A stretch of 64,000 nt of DNA from Paramicrobacterium sp051513965 (GTDB lineage: Bacteria; Actinomycetota; Actinomycetes; Actinomycetales; Microbacteriaceae), in NCBI RefSeq assembly GCF_051513965.1, contig NZ_CP195847.1:62001-126000 (forward strand), written 5' to 3'. A model generated the notes under the pieces. The model worked only from the letters and a program-made list of their open reading frames with translations, was not told the origin of the DNA and searched no databases. Positions 1 through 8,987 of this stretch are shown here, in pieces (position 1 is the first letter of the stretch; every line of letters starts with the position of its first letter). Both the position numbers and the translations under genes were made by a program.

Positions 1-951
1 CACGCGTGCGGTCACGACATGCATGTGACCGCGCTTCTCGGCGCCGCCGAGCTGCTGGGCGAGCTCCGTGACACGTGGCGCGGCACCGTCGTGCTCGTCT
101 TCCAGCCCGCCGAAGAGAACGGCGGAGGCGCCCAGGTGATGGTCGACGACGGCCTCTTCGACCTCGTGCCCCGGCCCGACATCGTGCTCGGGCAGCACGT
201 CATGCCTCTTCCCACGGGCTTCGTGGGAGCGGCATCCGGCCCCGCATTCGCGGCCACCGACGAACTCGACATCACCATGTTCGGCCGCGGCGGCCACGGG
301 TCCCAGCCGGAGTCCACGATCGACCCGGTCGTCATGGCCGCGGCGACGGTCATGCGACTGCAGACTGTCGTCTCGCGCGAAGTCGCCGGCCGTGAGACCG
401 CCGTCGTCACCGTAGGCCAGCTGCAGGCCGGCACGAAGAACAATGTCATCCCCGATGAGGCGCGGCTGGGCCTCAACATCCGCAGCTACGACCGCTACGT
501 GCGCGACCGGGTCGTCTCGGCGGTTCGCCGTGTGGTGAACGCGGAGGCCGAGGCATCCGGCGCCGAGCGTGTACCCGAGATCAGCGAGCGCGACTCGTTC
601 CCCGTGCTCATCAACGACCCCGACTGCACAGCCCGCACGCTCTCAGGTTTGCGTGAGGTCTTCGGTCAGGATGCCGTCAGAGACATCCCGCCGGTGATGG
701 GCAGCGAGGACGTCGGCAACCTCGGCACCGCCGTCGGCGCCCCGGTCGTGTACTGGCTACTCGGGGGCGCCGACCCCGCGCTGTTCGAGGGCGTCACCGT
801 GACGGGCGCTCTGCCCGCGCACGTGCCGTCGAACCACTCGCCGTACTTCGCACCCGTGCCCGATCCGACACTTCGCGTGGGAATCACCGCGCTCACCACC
901 GCCGCCCGAGAATGGCTCGACGTGGCCGACGCAACCGAGGGGGAGAAATGA
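1..951 (+). CDS. M20 family amidohydrolase (partial, 5' end outside window)
   Basis: The reading frame is open from base 1, so the N-terminus lies upstream of the window; 316 residues are visible. The family comprises zinc-dependent amidohydrolases acting on N-acyl amino acids, hippurate or related amides. The visible part begins inside the metal site (HACGHDMH) and continues with the QPAEENGGG segment carrying the catalytic Glu-Glu pair. A dimerisation domain follows, and a late His in the NHSPYFAP segment fits the last metal ligand. No signal peptide can be judged. The stop overlaps the next start (ATGA), so the two genes are probably co-translated. The exact substrate cannot be read from the sequence. 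Confidence 0.9.
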   Translation, partial: HACGHDMHVTALLGAAELLGELRDTWRGTVVLVFQPAEENGGGAQVMVDDGLFDLVPRPDIVLGQHVMPLPTGFVGAASGPAFAATDELDITMFGRGGHGSQPESTIDPVVMAAATVMRLQTVVSREVAGRETAVVTVGQLQAGTKNNVIPDEARLGLNIRSYDRYVRDRVVSAVRRVVNAEAEASGAERVPEISERDSFPVLINDPDCTARTLSGLREVFGQDAVRDIPPVMGSEDVGNLGTAVGAPVVYWLLGGADPALFEGVTVTGALPAHVPSNHSPYFAPVPDPTLRVGITALTTAAREWLDVADATEGEK

Positions 952-1481
952 TCAAGGTTCTGTATTCCGACGACGGCGTCGTGATGATCCGACCGGTCAC
1001 ACAGGCTGACGCCGAGGCGCACATCGCCGGGCAAGACGAGGAGTACGTCACGTGGCTCGAGCCGTCTGACGGCACTGAGGAGACCGAACGACGCCGTTTC
1101 GCTGAGGCTGAGAAGGCGTGGGAGGCCGGCGGCCCGATCTTCGAATTCGCGATCATCGCGGAGGGTGAGCTCGCCGGGACGATCACCGCCGAGGTGGGTC
1201 GCGAGGGGCTGCAACCGCACCAGGCCGACATCACCTACGGGCTCTACCCGAACACGCGCGGTCGCGGCATTGCGACCCGCGCGGTGATGCTCGTCGTGTC
1301 GTTCCTCGACCAGATCCCCGGCATCTCGGAGGCCGTGACCCGCGTCAGCCCTGAGAATCCGAAGTCGCGGTCGGTGGCTGAACGTGCCGGGTTCGAGCCG
1401 ATGACGACGGATGCCGCGCTCGCCGACGAGCACGACTGGCTCAGCACTAAGGTGTCGCTGGTCCCGGCCGAGCAGCTCTGA
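948..1481 (+). CDS. GNAT family N-acetyltransferase (RimJ/RimL-like)
   Basis: A 177-residue protein that probably transfers an acetyl group from acetyl-CoA to an amine. The acetyl-CoA-binding motif is visible as YPNTRGRGIATRAV (R-x-x-G-x-G/A) around residue 100. It is followed by an ENPKSRSVAERAGF segment, the typical GNAT C-terminal part in which a neighbour-residue Asn/Ser helps catalysis. The ATG at 948 is chosen because it overlaps the upstream stop as ATGA and because the shorter N-terminus matches the fold. It forms a two-gene operon with the amidohydrolase. The substrate is unknown. Confidence 0.88.
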   Translation: MIKVLYSDDGVVMIRPVTQADAEAHIAGQDEEYVTWLEPSDGTEETERRRFAEAEKAWEAGGPIFEFAIIAEGELAGTITAEVGREGLQPHQADITYGLYPNTRGRGIATRAVMLVVSFLDQIPGISEAVTRVSPENPKSRSVAERAGFEPMTTDAALADEHDWLSTKVSLVPAEQL

Positions 1482-1564
1482 CCGGTCATCTCAGGAGACC
1501 AGCCTGGCTCGCGCCAGGCGCCACGCGCCCCGCGCGCCGCGTTGTCGCTCAGCAGAGTGACATC

Positions 1565-1606
1565 TGCGGTCAATAGTGAGTGCCGCGGCAGGCTCTAATG
1601 ACCGCA
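1565..1606. other. inverted repeat between convergent genes
   Basis: An 8-bp perfect inverted repeat, TGCGGTCA at 1565-1572 and TGACCGCA at 1599-1606, with a 26-base loop that contains a small GC-rich palindrome. It lies between the acetyltransferase and the convergent response-regulator gene, so a bidirectional termination role is possible. There is no clear T-tract. The 1482-1622 gap holds nothing else I recognise. Confidence 0.3.
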
Positions 1607-1622
1607 GAGGGCTCTCTCACGG

Positions 1623-2258
1623 TTAGCCGCGCGTGATGAGCCCGAGATCGAGCGCCCGCAGCGTCGCCTGTGTGCGATCCGAGACGCCGAGCTTCTCGTA
1701 GGCGTGAAGCAGGTGCGTTTTGACGGTCGCCTCGCCGATGAAGAGCTCGCGCGCGATCTGCGGATTGCTGCGACCCGCCGCCACCAGCCGCAGCACGTCG
1801 AGCTCGCGAGGGCTCAGCGAGACCGACGTCGTGTTCTCCGTGCGGCGCATCCGCTTCACGAGCGTCGCCGCAATCGAGGGCGCGAGCACCGTCTCACCGC
1901 CGATCACCGCGCGCACACCCGCGACGATCTCCTCTGAGGGCGCCGCCTTCAGCAGGTACCCCGCCGCCCCGGCCTCGATCGCGCCGAGGATGTGATCGTC
2001 GCTTTCGTAGGTCGTCAGAATGAGGATGCGCGTGCTGGGCAGCTCCTCGACGATCGCGGCAGTGGCCTCGGTGCCGTCGAGCTCGGGCATCCTCAGGTCC
2101 ATGACGACGAGGTCCGGGCGCAGCGCACGAGCGCGATCGACCGCCTCGCGACCGGTCGCGGCCTCACCCACGACCTCGATGTCGTCGGCGGCGTCGAGCA
2201 GACCGACGATTCCTGAGCGGACGATGGGGTGGTCATCAGCGACGAGAACGCGGATCAC
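1623..2258 (-). CDS. LuxR/NarL family response regulator
   Basis: A 211-residue two-component response regulator. Residues 1-120 form a receiver domain: an acidic DD pair at the N-terminus, the phospho-acceptor Asp in VVMDLRMP, a Thr in LILTTYE and a Lys in YLLKAA. Residues about 145-205 are a LuxR-type helix-turn-helix starting at LSPRELDVLRLVAAG. The GTG start at 2258 overlaps the stop of the sensor kinase gene (GTGA), so kinase and regulator are co-translated. It is the last gene of a minus-strand operon with an ABC exporter, whose expression it probably controls. Confidence 0.95.
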   Translation of the reverse strand: MIRVLVADDHPIVRSGIVGLLDAADDIEVVGEAATGREAVDRARALRPDLVVMDLRMPELDGTEATAAIVEELPSTRILILTTYESDDHILGAIEAGAAGYLLKAAPSEEIVAGVRAVIGGETVLAPSIAATLVKRMRRTENTTSVSLSPRELDVLRLVAAGRSNPQIARELFIGEATVKTHLLHAYEKLGVSDRTQATLRALDLGLITRG

Positions 2259-3556
2259 GGAGTCTCTCCTCGAGGCTCGAGCGGGGCTGGGACGGTGATG
2301 CTCAAGAGGGTGCCGTGGCCGGCGGTGCTCGTGCAGGCCGCGGAGGCGTCGGCGTCGCGCCCGGGACGGACTGGCGAAGCGCTGACGGCTGTCGGAGAGG
2401 CGCTGCCGGCCGTCGAGGTCACGCCTGTCTCGGCATCCTCGATCGATAAGACACCGCCGACCAGCGCGACGCGCTCGCGCATGCCGATCAGCCCGAAGCC
2501 GCGCTCGTCGTCGATCGTCACGCCGCCGAGCCCGCGGCCGTCGTCACAGACCGTGAGGGAGACGGCTCCATTTGCGCACGTCAGCCGGACCGCCACGGTC
2601 GATGCGTCTGCGTGCTTCCGCACGTTTGCGAGGCCCTCCTGGACGCAGCGCAGCAGCATCACCTCGAGCTCGCGGGGCAGGGCCGCTGCAAGATCGACGT
2701 CCGTCATCACCCGGACTCCGGTCTCGCGGGCGAAGCGCTCGCCGAGTCGGGTGAGGCTTGCTTCGAGGGGTGCGGATGCCGACGACGCAACGGATGCGTT
2801 CGCCGCGACGAGCCCGCGTGCCTCGCTCAGAGCGTCGCGCGCGGTGTCTTCGATGAGGGCGATCGATTGGGCGGGGGCATCCTCTCTCCCTGCCCGCTCG
2901 GCCAGCATGACGATGCTCGTGAGGCTCTGCGCGATGGTGTCATGGATGTCGCGGGCGAGACGCTCGCGCTCGGCTGCCGCTCCGGACTCGCGGTGCGCCG
3001 CTTCGAGTTCGCCCTGCGCAGCGGTGAGCTCGGTCAGCAGACGCGACCGCTCTGAGCCCCAGGACGCGATGCTCGTGATCCACAGCCCCAGAGCGATGCT
3101 GAGCGTCAGCGACACAAGCGAGATCGACACGGCCCCGATGACGCCGTCGTTCGTCCAGCCCTGGCTCGCAGCATATCCGCAACCGATCGCGGCCACGGCC
3201 ACCGTGTTCGCGATGATCGCGTGGCGCGTGTTCACCGACGACAGCCACGAAATGGGCATCACGAGCACGAGCAGACTCATCATGTTCGGGTCAAAGCTGA
3301 TGGCCGTCGCCGACAGCGCGACGAGCACGAGCTGCCCCGTCACGCCGGCGAGAAATGGCGGTTCGTCGTCGTCGCATCCCAGCCGTTCGGGCACATAGCG
3401 GCGCATCAGCGCGGCATACAGAATCCCGATCGCGAGGAGGATCGCGCAGATGACGATCCGCTCGAGGTCCGTGTTGCTCTGGTTCGTCACCGCGATGGTG
3501 CCGAGCACGACGAGCACGAGCGCGACGGCGACATCCCACCAGCGACGAGTATTCAC
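2255..3556 (-). CDS. sensor histidine kinase (NarL-partner, HisKA_3 type)
   Basis: A 433-residue membrane sensor kinase. The first ~170 residues contain about five to six hydrophobic segments and no obvious extracellular sensor domain, suggesting sensing within or near the membrane. The HisKA_3 dimerisation box with phospho-accepting His is RLARDIHDTIAQSL. A HATPase_c domain follows, with an N-box (QEGLANVRKHA) and G-boxes (DDGRGLGG, GFGLIGMRERV). A low-complexity Ala/Ser/Thr insert sits between the G-box and the C-terminus. It partners the response regulator encoded immediately downstream. Confidence 0.93.
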   Translation of the reverse strand: MNTRRWWDVAVALVLVVLGTIAVTNQSNTDLERIVICAILLAIGILYAALMRRYVPERLGCDDDEPPFLAGVTGQLVLVALSATAISFDPNMMSLLVLVMPISWLSSVNTRHAIIANTVAVAAIGCGYAASQGWTNDGVIGAVSISLVSLTLSIALGLWITSIASWGSERSRLLTELTAAQGELEAAHRESGAAAERERLARDIHDTIAQSLTSIVMLAERAGREDAPAQSIALIEDTARDALSEARGLVAANASVASSASAPLEASLTRLGERFARETGVRVMTDVDLAAALPRELEVMLLRCVQEGLANVRKHADASTVAVRLTCANGAVSLTVCDDGRGLGGVTIDDERGFGLIGMRERVALVGGVLSIEDAETGVTSTAGSASPTAVSASPVRPGRDADASAACTSTAGHGTLLSITVPAPLEPRGETP

Positions 3557-3588
3557 AGCCCTACAATCTCACGATAGCGGCGCACGGG

Positions 3589-4428
3589 TCAGCGGTCCTT
3601 GTGGATCCACCGGAACGTGAGCCGCGACAGCACGAGCCCGATGATGATCCACAGCGCCAGGTTCAGCGCGACGAGCCACAGGTCCCAGCTGCCGCTCGGC
3701 TCGGCGGCCGCCCAGGTGTCGGGGAGGAAGGCCGCGCGAAGACCCTGCGCCATCCAGCGGACGGGAAACAGCCCGGATGCCGTCTGAAGCCAGCTCGGCA
3801 GCATCGAGAACTGCAGGTAGACGCCCGAGATGAACTGCAGCACCAGCACGATCGGAATGACGACGGCGGAAGCGCTCTTCCCCGAGCGCGGAACTGCCGA
3901 GAGTGCGATGCCGGCGAAGGCGCACGCCGCGATGCCAAGCACGTAGACCCAGGCGACGATGCCCCAGTCGCGCGCGGTGGTCGGCAGCTCGGCGTCGAAC
4001 ACGAGAACCGCGACAGCGACGAGCATCCCGATCTGCAGCAGACTCGTGACCACGACCTGACCGAGCTTGCCGATGAAGTACGACAGCGGCGAGAGCGGGG
4101 CGCCTCCGAGCCGCTTGAGCGTTCCGTCGCTCTTCTCGACCGCGATGTCGCCCGCGAGGTTCTGCACGCCGGAGAGCAGAATCGCCGCGGCGATCATTCC
4201 CGGCAGATAGTAGGTCGCCATCGTCACGCCGTCGGGCAGAGTCTGTTCGCTGAAGATCGCGGCGAACAGCGAGTAGATGAGCGTCGGGAAGAGAAAGGTG
4301 AAGAACACCTGGTCTGCCGCTCGGAAGTACATGCGCAGCTCGATGGCGATGCGACGGATGCCGAGGCGCAGCGTGCGCCCGAGCGAGAAGCGGGGAAGCG
4401 CAGGGATCTGCGAAGCTGTGGCGGTCAT
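3589..4428 (-). CDS. ABC-2 type transporter permease
   Basis: A 279-residue membrane subunit of an ABC-2 exporter with about six hydrophobic segments. It pairs with the ATPase encoded just upstream to export a drug, lipid or antimicrobial compound; the substrate cannot be told. The start at 4428 is fixed by a very strong ribosome-binding site (AAGGAGGTGG) and by an ATGA overlap with the ATPase stop. The segment LAGDIAVEKSDGTLKRLGGAPLSP before the third membrane span is typical of ABC-2 permeases (the EKxxGTLxRL pattern). The kinase gene follows after 32 bases, giving the order ATPase-permease-kinase-regulator. Confidence 0.93.
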   Translation of the reverse strand: MTATASQIPALPRFSLGRTLRLGIRRIAIELRMYFRAADQVFFTFLFPTLIYSLFAAIFSEQTLPDGVTMATYYLPGMIAAAILLSGVQNLAGDIAVEKSDGTLKRLGGAPLSPLSYFIGKLGQVVVTSLLQIGMLVAVAVLVFDAELPTTARDWGIVAWVYVLGIAACAFAGIALSAVPRSGKSASAVVIPIVLVLQFISGVYLQFSMLPSWLQTASGLFPVRWMAQGLRAAFLPDTWAAAEPSGSWDLWLVALNLALWIIIGLVLSRLTFRWIHKDR

Positions 4429-5336
4429 GCGGCCACCTCCTTGTCGAGTGACGGTGCTCCTTCGGCGGCGGACTCCGCGCCGATGAGCTGCAGGTAGACG
4501 TCTTCGAGCGTCGGCCGCACGATCTCGAGGTCGCGCGGTTCGCCGTCGTTCGCCGCGCTGTGTTCGGCCACGAGTTCGGCAACGCGATGTCCCGGCATCG
4601 TTGTGCGCTCTTCGACGCGGTGGCCCGAGGCATCCCGCCACCTCACGATCGGAACACGTGCGTCGCGCCCGCCGATCTCATCGATGGGGCCGATGTCGAC
4701 GAGGCGACCCGAGGCGATGACGGCGGCGCGGTCACTCAGCTGTGCGGCCTCATCGAGGTAGTGAGTAGTCAGAAGGATGCTTGTTCCCTCCGCCTTGAGC
4801 GAGCGGATCAGCTCCCAGAAGTGACGCCTGGCCTCCGGGTCGAAACCGGTCGTCGGCTCGTCGAGGAAGAGCAGCTCGGGGCGCCCGATGATGCCGAGGG
4901 CGACATCGACGCGGCGCCGCTGCCCGCCCGAGAGCCGGCCGATGCGGGTCCTGTGCTGTTCGGCAAGACCGACGGCCTCGAGGACCTCGTCGACGTCGCG
5001 TGGGTGCGGGTAGTAGCCGGCGAACTCGGTGAGCTGTTCGCGCACCGTGACGTTGCCGGATTCGCCCGTCGTCTGCAGCACGATGCCGATGCGGCTGCGC
5101 CAGGGCAGGCCGCCCTTCTCTGGGTCGGCGCCAAGAACGCTGACCTCTCCGCCCGTACGTGATCGATAGCCCTCGAGGATCTCGATCGTCGTGGATTTGC
5201 CTGCGCCATTGGGGCCGAGGAGGGCGAACGTCTCGCCGCGTTCGATCGTGAAGCTCACGTCGGAGACGGCGGTCGCGCTGCCGTAGGTCTTGCGCAGCCC
5301 GCGAACCTCGACGACGGAGTCTTTTGTGCGTGTCAT
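4425..5336 (-). CDS. ABC transporter ATP-binding protein (drug/exporter type)
   Basis: A 303-residue ABC ATPase. Visible motifs are Walker A (GPNGAGKST), the Q-loop region, signature LSGGQRRRVDVAL, Walker B LLFLDEPTTGFDP and the switch His in LLTTHYLDEA. The ~70-residue C-terminal extension after the ATPase core is common in CcmA/DrrA-type exporter subunits. It is the first gene of the minus-strand exporter/two-component operon. There is no convincing ribosome-binding site before the ATG, so the promoter-proximal start is less certain than the downstream ones. Confidence 0.94.
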   Translation of the reverse strand: MTRTKDSVVEVRGLRKTYGSATAVSDVSFTIERGETFALLGPNGAGKSTTIEILEGYRSRTGGEVSVLGADPEKGGLPWRSRIGIVLQTTGESGNVTVREQLTEFAGYYPHPRDVDEVLEAVGLAEQHRTRIGRLSGGQRRRVDVALGIIGRPELLFLDEPTTGFDPEARRHFWELIRSLKAEGTSILLTTHYLDEAAQLSDRAAVIASGRLVDIGPIDEIGGRDARVPIVRWRDASGHRVEERTTMPGHRVAELVAEHSAANDGEPRDLEIVRPTLEDVYLQLIGAESAAEGAPSLDKEVAA

Positions 5337-5394
5337 ACGTCAAGACTCGTCGGTCGGCGCGCGTCGCGGCAACATCCGCCTGGCTGATCTGCCC

Positions 5395-5410
5395 TCCACC
5401 GATCGGTGGA
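5395..5410. promoter_or_regulatory. 16-bp perfect palindrome upstream of the exporter operon
   Basis: TCCACCGATCGGTGGA is a perfect 16-bp palindrome 59-74 bases upstream of the exporter ATPase start. It could be the binding site of the NarL-type regulator encoded in the same operon. It also lies just past the stop of the upstream minus-strand gene, so a role as an RNA hairpin is possible, although no T-tract follows. Confidence 0.35.
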
Positions 5411-5446
5411 TGCTGGTGCTGGAGAGCTGCTGCTGGAGTGCTGCTG

Positions 5447-6169
5447 CTACTGCGGTGGCTGCTTCGGCCAAGGACGGGGCGCGAATGCGTGATCCAGGAA
5501 GGCGTCCGCGGGCGACGGCGCCGCGGCTCCCGCGGTCGTCCAATCGCACTGATCTCTGAGAAGTGCGACGGCGTCTGTCGCGGCGAGCGGCGGTCCGGCA
5601 ACGTGTTTCATCTGATGGATCTCTCGTGCCTCGAGCACATCGACCGGCGACACATCGATGAGTCCGATCAGCGCCTCAATCTGAACCCGGTCGAGCACAC
5701 CGCGTCCGTTGGTCGTGAGCGAAATCGTGATGAGTGGACGCATGTTGTTGATCCAGATGGCGAGCACGGCGCTCCGACGAACGCGATGCAGAGAGCAGCG
5801 GATGATGCCGTGCGCGTCGACAGGCGGCATCCATCGCCATGGAGCGATGGCGGTAGCGCCCTCCACATCGACGCCGAACGGGAGCGGCTGTCCATGCGGG
5901 ATCAAGAGGATGAGCAGCAGGTTGACGAAGAGGAGAGCGAAGCCGACGAATCCGAAGATCACGTTCTCTGCCATGGCGACGAAACTCACGACCATGAGTC
6001 CCGCGAGTACGACGATCACGATGAACGGAGTCAGGAGCTGCGGAACGCCGTAGCCGCGCACGGCATCGGCTCGTCGCAGCCACCAGCCGTATCTGACGTT
6101 GCTCGGCATCCACACAGCGCGCGCGGCGCATTCACTGCGCGGCGGTACGTTGGTGAAGTCGCGAACCAA
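5447..6169 (-). CDS. hypothetical membrane protein
   Basis: Family not recognised. The 240-residue product has two strong hydrophobic segments (about residues 45-66 and 69-91), then a ~145-residue mostly soluble domain without recognisable motifs and a Pro/Ala-rich C-terminus. The TTG at 6169 has a good ribosome-binding site (AGAGGGGAA) about ten bases upstream; an internal ATG at 6109 is an alternative start without one. It faces away from the next membrane protein, and the two share a 166-base divergent intergenic region. Codon usage is similar to its neighbours. Confidence 0.6.
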   Translation of the reverse strand: MVRDFTNVPPRSECAARAVWMPSNVRYGWWLRRADAVRGYGVPQLLTPFIVIVVLAGLMVVSFVAMAENVIFGFVGFALLFVNLLLILLIPHGQPLPFGVDVEGATAIAPWRWMPPVDAHGIIRCSLHRVRRSAVLAIWINNMRPLITISLTTNGRGVLDRVQIEALIGLIDVSPVDVLEAREIHQMKHVAGPPLAATDAVALLRDQCDWTTAGAAAPSPADAFLDHAFAPRPWPKQPPQ

Positions 6170-6335
6170 GGTTCACCGTTCCCCTCTGCGTCAGGTCTCT
6201 GTGCACGTCGAGCGGTGTCGACCCGTCTTCCGACCATATCGAAATGAGGCGAGCAGTCCGGCCAGCACCCAGCATGCCCCGTTCTGTAGCCTGGTCAGAC
6301 CAGCTGAGAAGCCGAGTGCGAGATGAGGGGCAGAG

Positions 6336-7046
6336 ATGAAGGCCGGGAACGACGTGCGGAGCTGGGCGAGAACCGTTGAGGTATCTGATCCGATCTGCTG
6401 GGGAGAACTCGAGGGGAAAGTCCTGGAATTTCCAGTGACCGACGAGGAGATCCGCGAGGCGGAGAACACGCCGGCCGGACCGTCGAGACTGGCCGTCGTC
6501 TTTGCTCTTCTTTTCGGCTCGCCGTTCTATCTTGGGGCCCTCGCCGGTCTCGTGCTCGTCATCATCGCTGTCAGTGTCGAGGATGCCGCGACGCGCGACG
6601 AGCTCATCGCATGGGCGCACCTGCCTGGCGTCATCGCCCTGATCCTGATCATCGCGCAGGGAATCATCTGGTTCGAGGGCCGAGACCGGTCGACGCTCAG
6701 CGTGGTGATCATTGGCTCGCTCACTGCGGTGTACCTTGTTGCGTATCTCCTTGTGCGCCCGCTCCCCGGAGCATCTTGGACCGCTCTCATTTCGCTCGGC
6801 GCGGTCGTTCTCGGCGCCGTCGTGCTGTTTCTCGTTCTCTTCCGCTCGAAGCTGAGCGCGCCCGGACCGAGGGTGAAGCTCGCGACGTGCTCTCCCGAGC
6901 AGAAGGTGCAGATGGGGCGCCGCGCAGTTCTGCTCGAAGAGCTCAAGAAGCGTGAGCTGATCACCGACAGGAACACGGATATCGCGGGTCTCGTCGAAAT
7001 GCCTCTCGGCTCGTGGCATCGGATGGACGAGCGTCTGCGCCGTTGA
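6336..7046 (+). CDS. hypothetical membrane protein
   Basis: A 236-residue protein with about four hydrophobic segments between residues ~50 and ~172. A charged N-terminal ~45 residues and a charged C-terminal ~65 residues probably lie in the cytoplasm. No enzymatic motif is visible. The ATG is preceded by GAGGGG at a good distance. It stands alone on the plus strand, divergent from the two-span membrane protein, with a 167-base gap before the next gene. Function unknown. Confidence 0.65.
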   Translation: MKAGNDVRSWARTVEVSDPICWGELEGKVLEFPVTDEEIREAENTPAGPSRLAVVFALLFGSPFYLGALAGLVLVIIAVSVEDAATRDELIAWAHLPGVIALILIIAQGIIWFEGRDRSTLSVVIIGSLTAVYLVAYLLVRPLPGASWTALISLGAVVLGAVVLFLVLFRSKLSAPGPRVKLATCSPEQKVQMGRRAVLLEELKKRELITDRNTDIAGLVEMPLGSWHRMDERLRR

Positions 7047-7213
7047 CCTCGGTGCCTGCGGCGACGTCTCTGAAGCACTGCTTCCGTCACACCGAGTTGG
7101 GGGCAGTAGTCCCCATGGGCAGGGCTTCTCGACGTTGATAGCGTGACAGCGTGCGAGGGGTCCAGACCGCGCACGATCGCACACGAGAGTGCCGTTCACG
7201 AGGGGGAATCGTC

Positions 7214-7612
7214 ATGGCCGCAGAGCTGAAATCCGCACCGTCCGCACCTGATGAGATGAGAGCAGAGCGTCGCAGGTCTCCGCAGTCGAGGCGTCTGTCG
7301 ATCGCTGGCGCGCTCCTGTCGGCGGCCGCGCTGCCGCTCGTCGTGACCGGATGCACCATCACGCCGACGGTCAGTCCTGACAATGTGGCCTCGGCGGCGG
7401 AGGATGCCCTTGAGCAGGAGGTCGGCGTGCGCCCCAGCATCGACTGCGGTGACGAGGCGATTCCGCTCACGGAGGGCACCGAGGTCGAGTGCGAGCTGAC
7501 CGACGAGCAGACGGGCGATGTGTACGACGCCAATGTGACGCTCTCAGACATCAAGGACGGCAAGTACCACGTCTATGTCAAGGTCGGAGAGCAGAGCAAA
7601 ACCGACAGCTGA
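7214..7612 (+). CDS. DUF4333 domain lipoprotein
   Basis: A 132-residue secreted lipoprotein. After a long positively charged N-terminus and a hydrophobic core comes a lipobox (VTGC, Cys at about residue 48), so the mature protein would be lipid-anchored on the outer face of the membrane. The mature part matches the small DUF4333 fold seen in actinobacteria: a hydrophobic helix region (NVASAAEDALEQEVG), an IDCG Cys, a second Cys in EVECEL and a final beta hairpin. The two Cys could form a disulfide. The ATG at 7214 follows GAGGGGGAA. It is a single gene, convergent with the MATE exporter. Confidence 0.75.
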   Translation: MAAELKSAPSAPDEMRAERRRSPQSRRLSIAGALLSAAALPLVVTGCTITPTVSPDNVASAAEDALEQEVGVRPSIDCGDEAIPLTEGTEVECELTDEQTGDVYDANVTLSDIKDGKYHVYVKVGEQSKTDS

Positions 7613-7647
7613 TGCATCGAGTGACGGCCACCGGGTGCACCGTGAGC

Positions 7648-8961
7648 TCACGCGCCGGTGCGCATCCACGCGGTCGTGCGTGAACGCAGTCCGAGCGTCA
7701 GCGCCCGTGCGGCGATGTAGCCGAAGCTGAAGGCCGCGGTCAGCCACGCCAGTCCTACGGCTGCTGACGGCGACGCCGCGTAGACCCACAGCGCGAGGGG
7801 CAGATAGCAGATGAGATTCAGGATGCCGGTGAGCGCGAGGTACCGCGCATCGCCCGCGCCGATCAGCACGCCGTCGAGCACGAAGACGAAGCCTCCGAGC
7901 GGAACGCTGCATCCCAGGATGATCATCGCGGGAGTCATCATGACCGCGAGATCGCCGTCCCCGGTGAACGCGAAGCCAAGCACGCCGCTGAGGACCGCGA
8001 CGATGCCGCCGATGATCACACCCGCGCCCAAGCCCCAAACGAGACAGCGCACGAGCACAGCCCGGACCTCGTCGACGTCGCCAGCGCCGAGGCCCTTGCC
8101 GATGAGCGCCTGCGCCGCGATCGCGAGAGCGTCGAGCGCGAAGGCTGTCGTGCCGTAGATCGTCATCATGATCTGGAAACCCGCGAGTTCACTCGTGCCG
8201 AGTGACGTGGCCACGAAGATCGACAGGAGCATCGCCGCGCGCAGGCTCGCCGTGCGGATGAACAGCCACCCACCGGAGAGAGCTGAGCCGCGCAGGCCTT
8301 CCCGCGATGGCCGAATCGTCGCGGAGGTCCGCCGTGCATGCCGCAGCACCACGACGAGGTACGCGGCGACCATGCCCCACTGGGCGACCACTGTGCCGAG
8401 GGCTGATCCGGCGATTCCGAAGTCGAGCACATACATGAAGATGTAGTTCAGAATGATGTTCGCACCGAAGCCCGCGACCGCCACGACGAGCGGCGTCTTC
8501 GTGTCCTGCAGGCCGCGAAGCAGACCCGTCGCCGCGTACACGATGAGCATTGCCGGGATTCCGGCCATCGAGATGCCGAGATAGATCGCCGCCTGCTCGG
8601 CCACCGCTGTGCTTGCGCCGAAGGGCGCGATCATGACGGGCGTCGCGAGCCAGCCGACCGCGGCGAGGACGACGCCGAGCCCGAGAGCGAGCCAGATTCC
8701 GTCGATGCCGACCGAGACCCCGCCGCGCTCATCTCCGGCGCCGAGCCGCCGCGCGACGGCGGGCGTGGTGGCGTACGCCAGAAAGACCATGAGCCCGATG
8801 ATCGTCTGCAGCACAGCGCTCGCGATGCCGAGCCCCGCGAGAGGCTCGACGCCGAGGTGGCCCACCATCGCCGAATCGGCGAGCAGAAACAGAGGCTCGG
8901 CGATCAGGGCGCCGAGAGCGGGTACCGCGAGTCGCAGAATCTCGCGGTCGACAGATCTCAC
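7648..8961 (-). CDS. MATE family efflux transporter (DinF-like)
   Basis: An integral membrane antiporter of about 437 residues with roughly twelve membrane spans in two homologous halves. It belongs to the multidrug and toxin extrusion family, exporting organic compounds in exchange for H+ or Na+. Near the N-terminus LAVPALGALIAEPLFLLADSAMVGHLG is the diagnostic MATE start (P and D/N residues of helix 1). The GTG at 8961 is preferred because GGAG lies just upstream. A TTG at 8991, overlapping the upstream stop, would add ten residues but has no ribosome-binding site. It is probably co-transcribed with the upstream 151-residue protein. Confidence 0.9.
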   Translation of the reverse strand: MRSVDREILRLAVPALGALIAEPLFLLADSAMVGHLGVEPLAGLGIASAVLQTIIGLMVFLAYATTPAVARRLGAGDERGGVSVGIDGIWLALGLGVVLAAVGWLATPVMIAPFGASTAVAEQAAIYLGISMAGIPAMLIVYAATGLLRGLQDTKTPLVVAVAGFGANIILNYIFMYVLDFGIAGSALGTVVAQWGMVAAYLVVVLRHARRTSATIRPSREGLRGSALSGGWLFIRTASLRAAMLLSIFVATSLGTSELAGFQIMMTIYGTTAFALDALAIAAQALIGKGLGAGDVDEVRAVLVRCLVWGLGAGVIIGGIVAVLSGVLGFAFTGDGDLAVMMTPAMIILGCSVPLGGFVFVLDGVLIGAGDARYLALTGILNLICYLPLALWVYAASPSAAVGLAWLTAAFSFGYIAARALTLGLRSRTTAWMRTGA

Positions 8962-8987
8962 GACTCCGACTCTATCTTTCGCGTACG

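Noticed and set aside
2229..3398. Plus-strand open frame opposite the sensor kinase
   Set aside because: Ser/Arg/Ala-rich shadow with no motif; the minus strand shows complete HisKA_3 and HATPase motifs.
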